Shown in pieces: positions 47,031 through 57,883 of a DNA stretch of 64,000 bases. Within the stretch, counting starts at the first letter, position 1; each line of letters starts with the position of its first letter. Under the pieces are notes generated by a model that saw only the letters and a program-made list of their open reading frames with translations, did no database searches and was not told the DNA's origin. Made by a program: the position numbers and the translations under genes. This stretch comes from Cyclobacterium qasimii M12-11B (lineage in GTDB: Bacteria > Bacteroidota > Bacteroidia > Cytophagales > Cyclobacteriaceae): positions 1 to 64,000 of the forward strand of contig NZ_ATNM01000049.1 of assembly GCF_000427295.1 (NCBI RefSeq). Reading direction: 5' to 3'.

Positions 47031-47833
47031 GATTTCGATAGACTATTAATGTCCTGACTTTTCAACCTAGACATTGAGGGGTTTTTAAGTAAAAATTCTT
47101 TGCAATATTGATACCCGGTATCATAAATTTCGGCAGCTTTTTTAATTTCCAAAACACCAAATTGAGCCAAACCCGGTGGGTCAATAAAATAATCACATTT
47201 GTCTTTCCTACTGTAAACATTGTAATTCAATGCCATGATCACAGAACGCTCAATCAACCCTTTAATATGGGGACCTACTTTTATATCCGGTAAATTATTG
47301 CAATTAATTCCAATAATCGTGTCACAGGTATTGACCAAAGGTTCTACTGGAAGGTTGTTTAGCACTCCCCCATCAATGTACAAATCCCCATCAGTTAATA
47401 TCGGTTCAAACATACCAGGGATGCAGGAAGATGCCATCAACCGCTTTATCAAAGGTCCTTTGGAAAAAAACTCCGTACGACTTTTTTGGAAATTAGTGGC
47501 TACAACATAAATAGGGATTTTCAAGGCTGAAAAATCATCCTCTGGCAAATACTTGGCAAATAAATCTGCCAAAAGATCCATTCTTAACAAAGCCTTAAAG
47601 CTAATTGAAGGTTTGAAGAATTTGAAGTATTTGGTTTGAACAATGATTTCAAAGATTTCTTTTGGTTGATAGCCATGCGCATACATTGCAGCAACGATAG
47701 CACCTGCGCTACTTCCAGAAAGACAATCAGGATAAATCCCTTCCTCATTTAGCCCTTGCAATATCCCAAGGTGCGCAATACCTCTTACTCCACCTCCGGA
47801 TAGTGCGACTCCTAATTTATTGGTTTTTTCCAA
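47027..47833 (-). CDS. Patatin-like phospholipase
   Basis: A 268-residue patatin-fold lipid acyl hydrolase. Seen: GVALSGGGVRGIAHLGIL (oxyanion loop GGGxRG), the nucleophile serine in SGSSAGAI near residue 43, and the catalytic aspartate in LYIDGGVLNNLPV. The active site is complete. Substrates of bacterial patatins are phospholipids. The stop overlaps the next gene's ATG, so the two form a lipid-acting pair transcribed with patatin first. No signal peptide; likely cytosolic. Confidence 0.93.
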   Translation of the reverse strand: MEKTNKLGVALSGGGVRGIAHLGILQGLNEEGIYPDCLSGSSAGAIVAAMYAHGYQPKEIFEIIVQTKYFKFFKPSISFKALLRMDLLADLFAKYLPEDDFSALKIPIYVVATNFQKSRTEFFSKGPLIKRLMASSCIPGMFEPILTDGDLYIDGGVLNNLPVEPLVNTCDTIIGINCNNLPDIKVGPHIKGLIERSVIMALNYNVYSRKDKCDYFIDPPGLAQFGVLEIKKAAEIYDTGYQYCKEFLLKNPSMSRLKSQDINSLSKS

Positions 47834-47889
47834 AATAATAATTAAATGGAAATCTTAAATAACCCCACAATTACGGCAATAAATAATTC

Positions 47890-48837
47890 TTATTCCTGAA
47901 CAAAACCCATAGAACAAAACTTTTCAATCCGTTTTTCTATGCGTTTATCCACTTTCATTTTATCAAGCTCAACCAAGGATTCCTTTATTTTATCTTTGAT
48001 TCTTAAAGCCATGTTTTGCATATTTCTATGCGCTCCACCAAGGGGCTCTTCTATAATGGAATCGATCAAGCCATTACTTTTCATGTCCGGTCCTGTCAAT
48101 TTAAGCGCTTCGGCAGCCTGTTCTTTGTGGTCCCAACTTCTCCATAAAATAGTAGAGCAGTTTTCAGGAGAAATAACAGAATACCATGAATTTTCGAGCA
48201 TCATTACCTTGTCTCCAATGGCAATCCCTAAAGCTCCACCAGAAGCACCCTCACCAATAATGATGCAGATTACAGGGACTTTAAGCTTAAACATCTCCCT
48301 AAGGTTTTTAGCGATCGCTTCTCCTTGTCCTCTTTCTTCTGCTTCTATTCCTGGGTAAGCACCTGGAGTATCTATTAAAGTAATAATAGGCTTGTTGAAT
48401 TTTTCGGCCATCTTCATTAGCCTCAATGCCTTCCTGTAACCTTCAGGATTGGCCATCCCGAAATTTCTTTCTTGTCGCAGCTTTGTATTTCTACCTTTCT
48501 GTTGGCCAATAAACATAACTGAACGTCCGTCTATATCTCCAAGGCCTCCAATCATGGCCTTGTCATCCTTTACGGTTCTATCACCATGCAACTCTATGAA
48601 ATTATCTGTCATTTCATAGATATAATCCAATGCATAAGGCCTGTCGGCATGCCTGGAAAGTTGCACCCGCTGCCATCGGGTAAGGTTTTGAAAGGTTTCT
48701 CTTTTTAATACTTGAAGCTTTTCATCCAGAGATTTAATATCTGTCGACAGATCTATGTTTTTTTCATTGGCCAATTGAATCATTTCCTGAAGCTTAAGTT
48801 CAAGATCAGCGATTGGCTTTTCAAATTCTAATACCAT
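47890..48837 (-). CDS. accA: Acetyl-CoA carboxylase carboxyltransferase subunit alpha
   Basis: A 315-residue crotonase-fold subunit that, with AccD, transfers carboxyl groups to acetyl-CoA for fatty acid synthesis. Signature regions: the N-terminal helix ([15 protein letters not shown]), [55 protein letters not shown] and [33 protein letters not shown]. The CoA-side LKLTG stretch is present. Usual length. accD is not in this window. Confidence 0.97.
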   Translation of the reverse strand: MVLEFEKPIADLELKLQEMIQLANEKNIDLSTDIKSLDEKLQVLKRETFQNLTRWQRVQLSRHADRPYALDYIYEMTDNFIELHGDRTVKDDKAMIGGLGDIDGRSVMFIGQQKGRNTKLRQERNFGMANPEGYRKALRLMKMAEKFNKPIITLIDTPGAYPGIEAEERGQGEAIAKNLREMFKLKVPVICIIIGEGASGGALGIAIGDKVMMLENSWYSVISPENCSTILWRSWDHKEQAAEALKLTGPDMKSNGLIDSIIEEPLGGAHRNMQNMALRIKDKIKESLVELDKMKVDKRIEKRIEKFCSMGFVQE

Positions 48838-48924
48838 AAATTGATGTTTTGAAGTATCAAAGATAAAAATTAATTTTTGATTACGTGACCAACTTTTATC
48901 AAAGATGTTTTATAAGCTTTTAAG

Positions 48925-49578
48925 TCAGGGTAAAATTCTACCATCTTTCATGGTAAGCATTCTATCTGACATTCCTGCGAGAGATTGATTATGGGTAACA
49001 ATTACGAATGACTGGCCTAGTTCATCCCTTAGTTTAAAGAACAACTCATGAAGCGCTTGGGCATTTTCTGTATCAAGGTTACCACTTGGCTCATCGGCAA
49101 AGATTATATCAGGGCTATTGACAAGGGCCCTTGCTACTGCTACACGCTGTTGTTCTCCACCGGAGAGCTGGGCAGGTTTATGATCCAAACGAGAGCTAAT
49201 CCCAAGTAGATTCGCTAACTCAGCTGTTCTTTTTCTAAGGATATTCTCAGGTTTTTTACCTATAAGACCTGGAATCCATATGTTTTCTTCAGCAGTAAAT
49301 TCCGGAAGCAAATTATGAAATTGGAAAATAAAGCTTATTCTATCATTCCTAAAGCTAGCCAATTTATCACCACTTAGTTTTAGCACATCAATATCGTCTA
49401 CCAATAATGAGCCTTCGTCTGGCTTGTCTAAGGTGCCAAGGATATGCAATAAGGTACTTTTCCCTGCACCAGATGCGCCAACAATGGACACTATTTCTCC
49501 TTTCTCTATAGTTACATCTACTCCTTTAAGGACATGGAGGTCTCCATAATATTTCTGAAGTGATTTAGCGTAGAGCAT
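48925..49578 (-). CDS. ABC transporter ATPase, LolD/MacB type
   Basis: A 217-residue ATPase from the ATG at 49578 ([13 protein letters not shown]); the frame extends upstream by 21 unlikely residues. Walker A is GASGAGKST, the signature LSGGEQQR, Walker [10 protein letters not shown], and the H-loop VTHNQ. The family includes LolD, which powers release of lipoproteins from the inner membrane, and MacB-type exporters. No permease gene is adjacent. The lipoprotein-transport role is a family-based guess. Confidence 0.9.
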   Translation of the reverse strand: MLYAKSLQKYYGDLHVLKGVDVTIEKGEIVSIVGASGAGKSTLLHILGTLDKPDEGSLLVDDIDVLKLSGDKLASFRNDRISFIFQFHNLLPEFTAEENIWIPGLIGKKPENILRKRTAELANLLGISSRLDHKPAQLSGGEQQRVAVARALVNSPDIIFADEPSGNLDTENAQALHELFFKLRDELGQSFVIVTHNQSLAGMSDRMLTMKDGRILP

Positions 49579-49829
49579 AGGATTTGCAGTAGTTGAATTT
49601 AGTGTTGATGACAAACATACTTGTATTTTAAAATTAATCAAAAATATAATTACTATTGCGCTTTTAAATTTACAGCATCCAATAGTAGCTATGCACTTGA
49701 TTTTTAAGGCGTGAAAACTTAATAATGACTAAAACAGAAAAAAAACATTTAAAGAATCAATAAAAAGCATCTCTTAAATCTTGAATAATCGGACATTTGA
49801 CATTAACTTCGAGCAAAAATTTGACCAGA

Positions 49830-51044
49830 ATGAATATACACGAATATCAAGCTAAAGAAGTTTTAAAATCTTACGGAGTCAAAATCCAAGAAGGGATTGT
49901 TGCGGAAAGCCCCGAAGCTGCTCTCGAAGCGGCAAAGAAGCTTACTGCAGATACAGGTACTTCTTGGTATGTTCTAAAAGCACAAATCCATGCTGGAGGT
50001 AGAGGTAAAGGAGAAATTAAAGAAACCGGATCAAGAGGCGTGGTTTTGGCTAAATCGTTAGAAGAAGTTTCAGAGAAAGCCAAAGCAATTTTGGGTGGTA
50101 CTCTAGTTACTATTCAAACAGGTGAAGAAGGAAAATTGGTAAAGAAAATCTTGGTCGCACAAGATGTTTATTATCCTGGAAAATCTGAGCCTAAAGAATA
50201 TTATTTGTCAATATTATTGGACAGAGCTACTGGCAGTAATATAATCATGGCATCTACAGAAGGTGGTGTAAACATTGAAGAAATCGCTGAAAACACCCCA
50301 GAGAAAATAATTAAGGAGTGGGTAGACCCTTTATTGGGCATTCAGCCTTTTCAAGCAAGAAACGTTGCCTTTAAGCTTGGCTTGGAAGGAAATGCATTCA
50401 AGGAAATGGTGAAGTTTATCATGGCTCTTTATGCTGCATATGATGCAAGTGATGCATCACAATTTGAGATTAACCCAGTATTGAAAACATCTGATGATCA
50501 TATTTTAGCCGTAGATGCTAAAGTAAATTTAGATGACAATGCGTTATATAGGAATAAGAGTCTTGCTGAGATGAGAGATGTTGATGAGGAGGATCCATTT
50601 GAGGTGGAAGCAGCCAAATCAGGACTTAATTACGTGAAGCTTGATGGTAATGTTGGTTGTATGGTAAATGGTGCCGGCCTTGCGATGGCTACCATGGACA
50701 TGATCAAACTTTCTGGTGGCGAGCCGGCAAACTTCCTAGACGTTGGAGGCGGGGCCAATGCACAAACAGTTGAAGCTGGTTTTAGGATCATACTTAAAGA
50801 TCCTAAAGTTAAAGCTATCCTAATAAATGTCTTCGGTGGTATTGTTAGGTGTGACAGAATTGCATCCGGTGTGGTTGAAGCTTATAAATCTATTGGCGAT
50901 ATCCGTGTTCCAATTATTGTAAGACTACAAGGTACTAACGCTGAAGAAGGCGCAAAAATCATAGACGAATCAGGTCTTAAGGTTACTTCTGCAATTACTT
51001 TAAAAGAAGCTGCAGAAAAAGTACAAAATGTGCTAAATGCTTAA
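49830..51044 (+). CDS. sucC: Succinyl-CoA synthetase subunit beta
   Basis: 404 residues from the ATG at 49830 ([16 protein letters not shown]), eleven codons into the open frame. ATP-grasp region with [36 protein letters not shown] and EINPVL, and the C-terminal CoA-ligase part with [28 protein letters not shown] and [13 protein letters not shown]. It is the TCA-cycle enzyme that makes ATP or GTP from succinyl-CoA. sucD is not adjacent. A tRNA-Arg follows at once. Confidence 0.97.
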   Translation: MNIHEYQAKEVLKSYGVKIQEGIVAESPEAALEAAKKLTADTGTSWYVLKAQIHAGGRGKGEIKETGSRGVVLAKSLEEVSEKAKAILGGTLVTIQTGEEGKLVKKILVAQDVYYPGKSEPKEYYLSILLDRATGSNIIMASTEGGVNIEEIAENTPEKIIKEWVDPLLGIQPFQARNVAFKLGLEGNAFKEMVKFIMALYAAYDASDASQFEINPVLKTSDDHILAVDAKVNLDDNALYRNKSLAEMRDVDEEDPFEVEAAKSGLNYVKLDGNVGCMVNGAGLAMATMDMIKLSGGEPANFLDVGGGANAQTVEAGFRIILKDPKVKAILINVFGGIVRCDRIASGVVEAYKSIGDIRVPIIVRLQGTNAEEGAKIIDESGLKVTSAITLKEAAEKVQNVLNA

Positions 51045-51081
51045 TTTATTTAACTAATATTGCGGCCCCATAGGCCTGCAT

Positions 51082-51155
51082 GCACTCGTAGTTCAACTGG
51101 ATAGAATATCGGATTTCGGCTCCGAGGGTTGAGGGTTCGAATCCTTCCGAGTGCA
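51082..51155 (+). tRNA. tRNA-Arg (TCG anticodon)
   Basis: Acceptor arms GCACTCG and CGAGTGC pair over 7 bp; the anticodon stem TCGGA/TCCGA closes loop TTTCGGC with anticodon TCG (reads CGA and other CGN codons); the T arm has GGTTCGAATCC. CCA is not encoded. 38 bases after sucC. The IS21 remnant starts 300 bases downstream, so this tRNA may have been an insertion neighbour. Confidence 0.93.
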
Positions 51156-51292
51156 CAAATAAGCTCTAGGATATTGCCTAAGGCACATTATTAAAACTAC
51201 CTGATAATTTAAGAAATCAGGAGTATATATGAGTTAAATCTTGATTTTAAATAATTTGAGAATTAATAAGATAAAATAACTAGAAGCAAATC

Positions 51293-51327
51293 AAAACCTG
51301 TAAAGAAAATCTTTACAGGTTTTTTTT
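51293..51327 (+). terminator. Terminator downstream of tRNA-Arg
   Basis: AAAACCTGTAAAGA pairs with TCTTTACAGGTTTT across a 3-base loop and ends in a T run. It can end the sucC/tRNA-Arg transcript. Confidence 0.88.
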
Positions 51328-51456
51328 ATGGCTAAAATACTAAAAATGCAGAAAGGTAGGTCTATCGAGTTATTGTTGACGGAATACATAAAACACTTTC
51401 TACTTAGCGATTACCAAAGTCTTCGCAGTAGCATGCCGCTAGAAGAACTGAGTGGA

Positions 51457-51600
51457 TATAACGGTTCGTCTTGTGCCACCCCTTCCTGTTTTTCTGCGCC
51501 AGTGATTCCGGTTCAAACTGTGCCAGGTTTCTGAGTCAGATCTGGACTTATAACGGTTCGTTTTGTGCCAGTAATTCCGGTTCGAATAGTGCCACCGTTC
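51457..51600. repeat. Terminal repeats of an IS21-type element
   Basis: The pattern ATAACGGTTCGTyTTGTGCC followed by CCGGTTCrAAyTGTGCCA occurs twice (51458-51526 and 51551-51595). Such multiple subterminal repeats are typical of IS21-family ends. The left part of an insertion sequence is therefore here; no right end or istB is present. Confidence 0.7.
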
Positions 51601-51666
51601 GACAGTGCTCACCGTACCAATTTGAAAGATCATTTTAAACAGGTTATATCGTAAACAAAAAACGAT

Positions 51667-51878
51667 ATGGCCAACCAAATTGATCCTATGGAAATCAAAC
51701 AAATCATCAGGCTGCATCCTGACGTGAATAGCAACAGGGAAATCGGAAAAACCCTAGGTATATCACGCAATACCCTAAATGCCTACATGAAGCTTTTCGA
51801 GGCCTGCAAACACAGCCTACAGGAGTTGTTGGAATTTGAAACCGAATCCCTTTCTGAATTATTTCCATCCCATACCCG
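51667..51878 (+). pseudogene. istA: istA (IS21 transposase), 5' fragment
   Basis: The frame opens MANQIDPMEIKQIIRLHPDV and continues NSNREIGKTLGISRNTLNAYMK, the N-terminal helix-turn-helix of IS21-family IstA, then SELFPSHT at about residue 68. After about 51876 the frame leaves istA and enters DNA that is coding on the other strand. So only ~70 of ~500 residues remain. It confirms an IS21 insertion that later lost most of its length. Confidence 0.8.
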
Positions 51879-51879
51879 C

Positions 51880-52384
51880 CTCCAGAATTTCTTGCCTGGA
51901 TTTCTATCTCTTGATTACCTAATAAAACTGAACCCAAAACATCTCCTATTAGCTCACCAAGACTTCCTCCCAATAATGCCTGCAAAAGACTTTCACCAGC
52001 ATCGATCCTAACATAGGACCAGGTATCAGCTGGTAAGCTAAAATCAAATTTCAGTTCCAATTCCCCATCATATGATGCCAATCCTGCTACTAACCCAGGA
52101 CTTGCATACATTCTGGCAAATTGACTATTGTCAATTAATGCATTACCAGAATTAGCCACTGAGGCACTATAACATGGCTCCAAACTTAAAAAACCACACC
52201 CAGCAATAGACGTCATCCTCTCTGAAGGACTAGTGAACGTGACGCTGGAGGCATTGACTTTTACTGGCTGTGCATTAACACTGAAGGATAGTGCTAAAAA
52301 AATAAGCAAAATAGAAATCACATATTTAAAAATAAGAAGCGTAAAAGGCCTAGTTACTAAAGCACCTAAACTATTCATAATCAT
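51880..52384 (-). pseudogene. Truncated paralogue of the adjacent T9SS-type protein
   Basis: From 52384 (or the ATG at 52378) the frame has a signal peptide (IFLALSFSVNAQ), then about 125 residues that match the N-terminus of the protein at 52567-54903: CGFLSLEPC vs CGGFLQPSC, ASPGLVAGLASYDGELELKFD, and ESLLQALLGGSLGELIGDVL. Near 51880 the paralogy ends at SGGGYG and the frame runs into antisense istA. So this gene was cut by the IS21 element; the reading frame from there to 51707 is alien. Confidence 0.75.
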
Positions 52385-52566
52385 ATAATTACGAGGAAAA
52401 ATTAAGGTCCAATAATAAAATCTAAGAATCCAATAAACATTTAAAAGAATGAAACACTCTTAAAATAATTATATTTGGAATTCAATAAAAAAAGCAAATA
52501 AATATATCAATAACATAACCTTCTTATATTCAATAGAAAACACCTCTATTTCCATTTATAAAAACG

Positions 52567-54903
52567 TTACTTTTTTAATAAATGGAATGAGTCACTTCTC
52601 TCTTCAGTAATAATTTTTAAAAAATAGTTGCCAGAAGGGAACCCGCCTAAATCTGAAAGCGTGTATTTATTCGCATTTTCTGAAAAGCTGAATCCCACAG
52701 TTTTAAACATCTTTCCATTGCCAGAATACAGCATTAGAACCGATTCACAAACACCATTTTTCTCTCTACGTATCGTGATATCGTTTTCAAAATTATTTGG
52801 ATAGATGCTGAAAGTTTTATCTTCATTAGTAAGTTTTTGAACTCTTTTTAATTGGGATACAAATCTGGATTGTCCCAATTCATCATCCACTTCCAGTTTA
52901 TAGTAATTATTTCCTACAAGAGGATCATAATCTATGAATGTATTACTCAAGACTTGATCACCGGTGAAAGACGCCAATTCCTCAAATTGTAGATCAGTAC
53001 TTGACCTGTACAAGGTTACTATTTCATTTGGCTTTATTCCGGTAAAAAGCCAATCCAATTTTATCTGGCCTTTATTTATTTGTTCCCCTTCAAACTTTAT
53101 TATATTAACATTAAGAATCGTTAAAATAGAGCTCAAATCCAATTTCATCGGTTCTTCCGGAGCACAGACACCATCAGGAATATAAGCGATATAAAATACA
53201 TAAGGATCAAATTCGTCCCTAAATTCCAAACCGTACATGGTTAATTCAGATCCTTCTAATTCATACAAAACATTATCTATTACTTCTCCATCAAAAAGCT
53301 GATTTGTCATAGTCTCATCCAGGTACCATTTAAAGTCACCGTTGTCTGGGAAATCTTTAATTGTAGGTTGTAACGTTACAGGATTTACACCTTCCACATA
53401 AACATATTTACCGTTCTCATCTATTGCTGCTTCACCAAGGGGTTGAATTTCATAATTTGAAGGTTTAGGCGTAGGATTTACTTTTACTTTAAACCTTACG
53501 GGCTCACTTTCTTCTGAGCAAGAAACCGTTGTAGCCTTAACTAAATATATATGTTCACCAGAGGGGAGACTTTCTGTAGTGCGAAAAGTATTTGCAATTC
53601 CTAATGAAACTTCACTGTCACCATTCATTTGGTACCAATGTAAATCTCCGCCGGCTTCATTGGAAGGGGTAACACTAACAATTTCACCCTCACATATCTC
53701 AAATCCCCCAATTTCGGGGAGTGTTTCCACTACTGGCCGGACAGGTTTTACGGAAACTCCACTAATCTGAAGACTCCCTTCCAAGACCCCTAATCCAAAC
53801 AATGAAGAAATTCTAATTCCTATTTGATCAATTTCAGCCTCGTCATCACTAATAGGAAATCGGAAAAAATCTCCGGAATCCAATAAACCCAGTACATCCA
53901 AATCCAATAGAGAAGATGCTGAAGTAGTGCTGACCTCAGAGCCATTGGAATAAGCGATCAAATCTACATTGTTAAAAAGCCCCAAATCAAGTAATGATTC
54001 GTCTATAGCCATACTGATTAAAATTTCATTTCCAGGAGGTATGGAAGTATTGAAATAAATCTTTTGCTCCATAACCCCTGCAACACCTACTGTCCCTAAG
54101 GATATTTGAGAAGAGGTATTTTCCAAATCATCATCTATGGCGAGGTGTAAAGATTCAATTTGATCCGCTAATTCAAGGGCATCGAGCGTAATACCACTTC
54201 CTTCAAAACTTGTAAATGTTGGCTGATAATCACAAAGGTCGGGAACAATATAAAATGCATGGTACACATCCAGAAAATATTGAGATCCAAAACCAACCCC
54301 AGACAGTGCCTGATTTGTTATTAAAATTCTGTCATAGTCAGCATTGGGTGTAATTGCCAAATAACTGTTTCCAAACTCATCATTAACTAAATTGACATAA
54401 TTATTATCAAAACCATCTAAACTTGATATAGGAGCCATCACTGAGGAAGAGGAAGTTCTTGCCTCAACAACAATTTCTTGACGTCCTAGCAAAACTGACC
54501 CTAAGACCCCTGAAAGAAGATCACCAAGACTTCCTCCGAGTAAAGATTGGAGCAAACTTTCATCAGCATCAATCCTTACATAAGTTGTTGTATTTGCCGG
54601 TATACTACTATCAAACCTAAGCTCAATCTTGGATTTATAACTACTAATCCCTAATGCAATTCCCGGGCTGGACAAAAGGCGGGCATAAGCCCCATTATCA
54701 TCCTCAGAATTGGAAATGTTTAGTACAGATTTATCGCAAGACGGCTGAAGAAAGCCACCGCATGGCGAAAATTTGTTTCCAATAATGGCTGTAGAATTTG
54801 ACGCATATATAGAATCTGCTATCAAAAAAGAATTATGAAAAAGAGCACATATATTGAGTAATAAAAACAATCCTATAATTTTATAAAACCTATTTATAGC
54901 CAT
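52567..54903 (-). CDS. Secreted multidomain protein with T9SS sorting domain
   Basis: 778 residues with an N-terminal signal. The first ~170 residues hold a module with an odd leucine/glycine-rich segment (ESLLQSLLGGSLGDLLSGV) also found in the truncated gene next to it. A second, weaker version lies near 240-340 (DESLLDLGLFNNVDL). Then come Ig-like parts (IGGFEICEGEIVSVTPSNEAGGDLHWYQM; a second from about 480). The last ~80 residues (TFSIYPNNFENDITIRR ... GGFPSGNYFLKIIT ... SFHLLKK) are a type-A T9SS C-terminal sorting domain. So it is exported and surface-attached or released; a ligand is unknown. Confidence 0.75.
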   Translation of the reverse strand: MAINRFYKIIGLFLLLNICALFHNSFLIADSIYASNSTAIIGNKFSPCGGFLQPSCDKSVLNISNSEDDNGAYARLLSSPGIALGISSYKSKIELRFDSSIPANTTTYVRIDADESLLQSLLGGSLGDLLSGVLGSVLLGRQEIVVEARTSSSSVMAPISSLDGFDNNYVNLVNDEFGNSYLAITPNADYDRILITNQALSGVGFGSQYFLDVYHAFYIVPDLCDYQPTFTSFEGSGITLDALELADQIESLHLAIDDDLENTSSQISLGTVGVAGVMEQKIYFNTSIPPGNEILISMAIDESLLDLGLFNNVDLIAYSNGSEVSTTSASSLLDLDVLGLLDSGDFFRFPISDDEAEIDQIGIRISSLFGLGVLEGSLQISGVSVKPVRPVVETLPEIGGFEICEGEIVSVTPSNEAGGDLHWYQMNGDSEVSLGIANTFRTTESLPSGEHIYLVKATTVSCSEESEPVRFKVKVNPTPKPSNYEIQPLGEAAIDENGKYVYVEGVNPVTLQPTIKDFPDNGDFKWYLDETMTNQLFDGEVIDNVLYELEGSELTMYGLEFRDEFDPYVFYIAYIPDGVCAPEEPMKLDLSSILTILNVNIIKFEGEQINKGQIKLDWLFTGIKPNEIVTLYRSSTDLQFEELASFTGDQVLSNTFIDYDPLVGNNYYKLEVDDELGQSRFVSQLKRVQKLTNEDKTFSIYPNNFENDITIRREKNGVCESVLMLYSGNGKMFKTVGFSFSENANKYTLSDLGGFPSGNYFLKIITEERSDSFHLLKK

Positions 54904-56448
54904 TTAGAATAAATTAGTAAGTCAAAATTACCTACTTTATTCCGATATATTAACAAATACTAAAATGGTAAAAAAGTTGATAAAAAGAAATAATACAAAA
55001 TATCGTATACAAAAAACATTTACATGATATTAAGATTATATTTACACTTAACGACCATACGAAAGCTAACATACTTACTACATAGGGTAACAGAATCCTT
55101 TTATTAGATAACAAAAAATTAAAATCACAAATTAGAAGGAAAGGCAAAAAATGAAATTTACCCTGATACTATACCTAATAAGAATCCACCTCTCTCCCTT
55201 TCAATATCCGGAAATTCAGACAAAACATAAGGCCTCTGGATTAAAATTGAATTAACCCCCTGTATATATTGCCATTTAAATACCCGAAACCACGCTCCTA
55301 ATTCCACTAGAAACGGAGAGAATTAGAACCCCAACAATGACAAAAATATTTGAAATGTGATTTTCTAGTGGGGCTAGAGTTCAAAATAATTTAAGATTCA
55401 ATTATGAGAGTCACTAACAAACTTTCAAAATGAGGAGTCAAGAAGGTTTCCTTTACCTATCCAGGCTAAAGTTTGAAAGCACCTACAGTGTCACCCAATA
55501 CACAAATGACAAAATGTTCCCTTACATCGATTGTCCTTTATCTCTATAACTTTTCTTCCTCAAATTACCCTCCAATTAAACTAAAAGGTTATTAGCAAAA
55601 ACTAAGGAAGGGTATTTTACTTGGAGCGGCTTCAATGAAAATGATTAAAACTTTCATCTATTTTAATCAATCCTAATAAGATTTACTTCTGAATTGTGAT
55701 CATTAATAAATACTGGAAATTAAATCTTCTGCCTAAAATCCCTGTTAAATAAGTACAATACCCGTAAAATCCACCCACTTTTTTCAGGTACAATTTATTT
55801 TAAAAGGAAATAAATAATACATATCCATTGATTCATAGATATGTACGTGATTGATTTGGATTTAAAAATAAAAAATAAGCAATATCAAATAGGAAGAATA
55901 CTTCTTAAACGCAATAAATGTAGAAAACACCTTAATTAGGTTTATAACTAAAGCCTATGCAAATTACGAAAAAATGCAATTTAAAAAATCCAACATTTAA
56001 AATTAATGGTCATCCTTTAATTAGATTACTATTGGAAAACATGCATTTCTCAAGAACCCCAGCAAATTTCATTTGTGAAAATTTTGCTCCATTAATATGT
56101 AATACATAATCTAAAGTCAGTTCACAGCATTTCTGGTAACCTCTTGATTATCTAGCATTTTACAATATGTAAAAACTTTGTTATTAATGCTTTATAAGCT
56201 CTTACGTATTTTACTTCTGAAGAAACATCATCTCCACCATTCATCATTAAGCTATGACCGATCCTATTCCCCCCTATTTTTAAATAAAAAACCCTTCAAT
56301 TTTGGAGACCTTAATTTGAGTTTTTTAATCACTCAATTTTAATTTCAATGAGCAATTAATAAGGATGATAATTATTTAAAAAGTTCGAATTAAAAAAAAT
56401 TTCTAAAGACTTCTTTCTTTAAAGAATCCTTACCAGGTCAAAATTTCA
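54904..56448. other. Long AT-rich region without recognisable genes
   Basis: 1.5 kb with no supported gene on either strand. Short frames exist (for example 54950-55147 on the minus strand and one from about 55151 on the plus strand) but they look random. It lies between the T9SS gene, read leftward, and the LytTR gene, read rightward, so both promoters are probably here. It may be the scar of lost genes. Confidence 0.5.
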
Positions 56449-57176
56449 ATGAATAAACCATCTAACAAAATCAAAATATTATTAGTTGAGGATGATTACG
56501 CACTTTCTGAAAACATCAGGGAAATGCTGGACCTGCAAGGGTATGACTTAGTAGATGTTTTGGATGAGGCTGAAACAGCATTTCCGATAATTAAAGAGAC
56601 TCTTCCGGATTTAGTTCTTGTAGACATTATTTTAAAAGGAAATAAAACAGGAATAGATCTTTCTGAGGAGATCAGACTAAAACTCGATATTCCAATTGTG
56701 TTCTTAACTTCAGCTTCGGGTCCAGAAATAGCAAAAAAAGTAAAGCATCTTCATCCAGACGGATTCATAACCAAACCATTTACTTTCAATGCTTTAATTA
56801 CAAAAATTGAATTAGCATTAGAAACCTATAGAAACAAATCAACTGTGCCCAAAAGAAGTACCTCCGAGTTATTTATCCGAGAAAATGGGTGGTTAAAAAA
56901 AATTCTAATAGAAGATATTAATTGGATAAAAACTGAAGGAACCTATATACATATCTTGGTCAATGGAAAACAATACACCTTAAGAAGTACTGTGAAAGAG
57001 CTAATGAAAAAACTACCTGAAAAACAGTTTTTAAGAATTCATAAATCGTTTATTATAAATTTAAAAAAATAGATGCCCTAAACTCTTCAGCAGTCATAAT
57101 TGAAGAAAAAGAGATCCCTGTAGGAAGAAACTATTATCAGAATCTGCTAAAAACCATCAATAAACTATCAAGTTAA
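56449..57176 (+). pseudogene. LytTR response regulator, frameshifted at the end
   Basis: A receiver domain (about 8-125) with the acidic pair in VEDDYAL, phosphoacceptor D in PDLVLVDIIL near 56, T/S in FLTSAS and K in FITKPF, followed by a LytTR DNA-binding domain (about 140 on: LIEDINWIKTEGTYIHILVNGKQYTLRSTVKEL). The frame stops at INLKK, but with one more A in the A7 run at 57063-57069 it continues IDALNSSAVIIEEKEIPVGR to 57176, the rest of the LytTR fold. No sensor kinase gene is adjacent. Loss of ~35 residues would remove part of the DNA-binding domain. Confidence 0.7.
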
Positions 57177-57330
57177 GTTTTGCTTTGACTAGTCTATAAA
57201 ATCATATTACACTATAACCTCTTAAAAGTTAAGTATTTTCCGACCGTCAAATGTTCCTATGCTAATAATTCCTGTTAATGAATATAACAGTTTGATTTGT
57301 ATCAGCATTTGCGGTCATAAAACACAAGCA

Positions 57331-57570
57331 GTTTCGGTTCGAACTGAGCCATTATTTGGAAAAATTCATCAGGTCATTTTAGAAATTTTAAATATGACCT
57401 GGCATATCGCCAAAAAAAGGTAAAATGCCAATCTCCCTCAAGCTATGAACATAAAGGAGATTTTTAGTTTGCTCAGGCTCGGATCAAATAAACAAAGAAC
57501 AGGTAAAATGTCGGGAGCCCTATTTTATAGTCTGGCTCAAAGAGGGTATTTCCTCTCAGGACAACTGTAA
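57331..57570 (+). pseudogene. Decayed IS21-type remnant
   Basis: CGGTTCGAACTGAGCCA at 57335-57351 matches the terminal repeats at 51457-51600. About 95 bases later a frame starts MNIKEIFSLLRLGSN, like the N-terminus of an IstA helix-turn-helix, and is broken after 41 codons. Further short fragments follow to about 57730. A second, more degraded IS21 copy is the best reading. Confidence 0.4.
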
Positions 57571-57751
57571 TGAATGATGGTATTGATGCCTCGATACTTT
57601 ATTTAAAAAAGGGAAAAGCACTAGAAAAGCCCATGAATTAACTGTTATTCCATCACTTTGAAAAATTCAGGCAATTTGAGGATGATCCTTATAGCTATCT
57701 GCTAATCCTATTAATTCAACCCAAAATATGAAATAGAACTTTAGAAAAACA

Positions 57752-57789
57752 TAAAAAAAGCACCCTTACAAATTTGGCCAGGGTGCTTT
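57752..57789 (-). terminator. Terminator downstream of the small HTH gene
   Basis: On the minus strand AAAGCACCCT and AGGGTGCTTT form a stem followed by a run of seven T. It lies about 95 bases after the HTH-gene stop. Confidence 0.85.
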
Positions 57790-57883
57790 CTAATAATTTG
57801 AAGTAATAAATAGAAATTAGTTAACAGCTGTCAACAAATTTAATTATATCAAGCTTTCCAACAAACAATTTCTTTAATACCTC

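Noticed and set aside
51328-51534. 68-codon plus-strand frame after the tRNA-Arg terminator
   Set aside because: It begins at the terminator and runs into the IS21 end repeats; at most the first ~30 codons could be a broken gene.
54950-55147. 65-codon minus-strand frame rich in Phe, Leu and Cys
   Set aside because: It looks like translated AT-rich DNA, with no proper signal or family features and no neighbour context.
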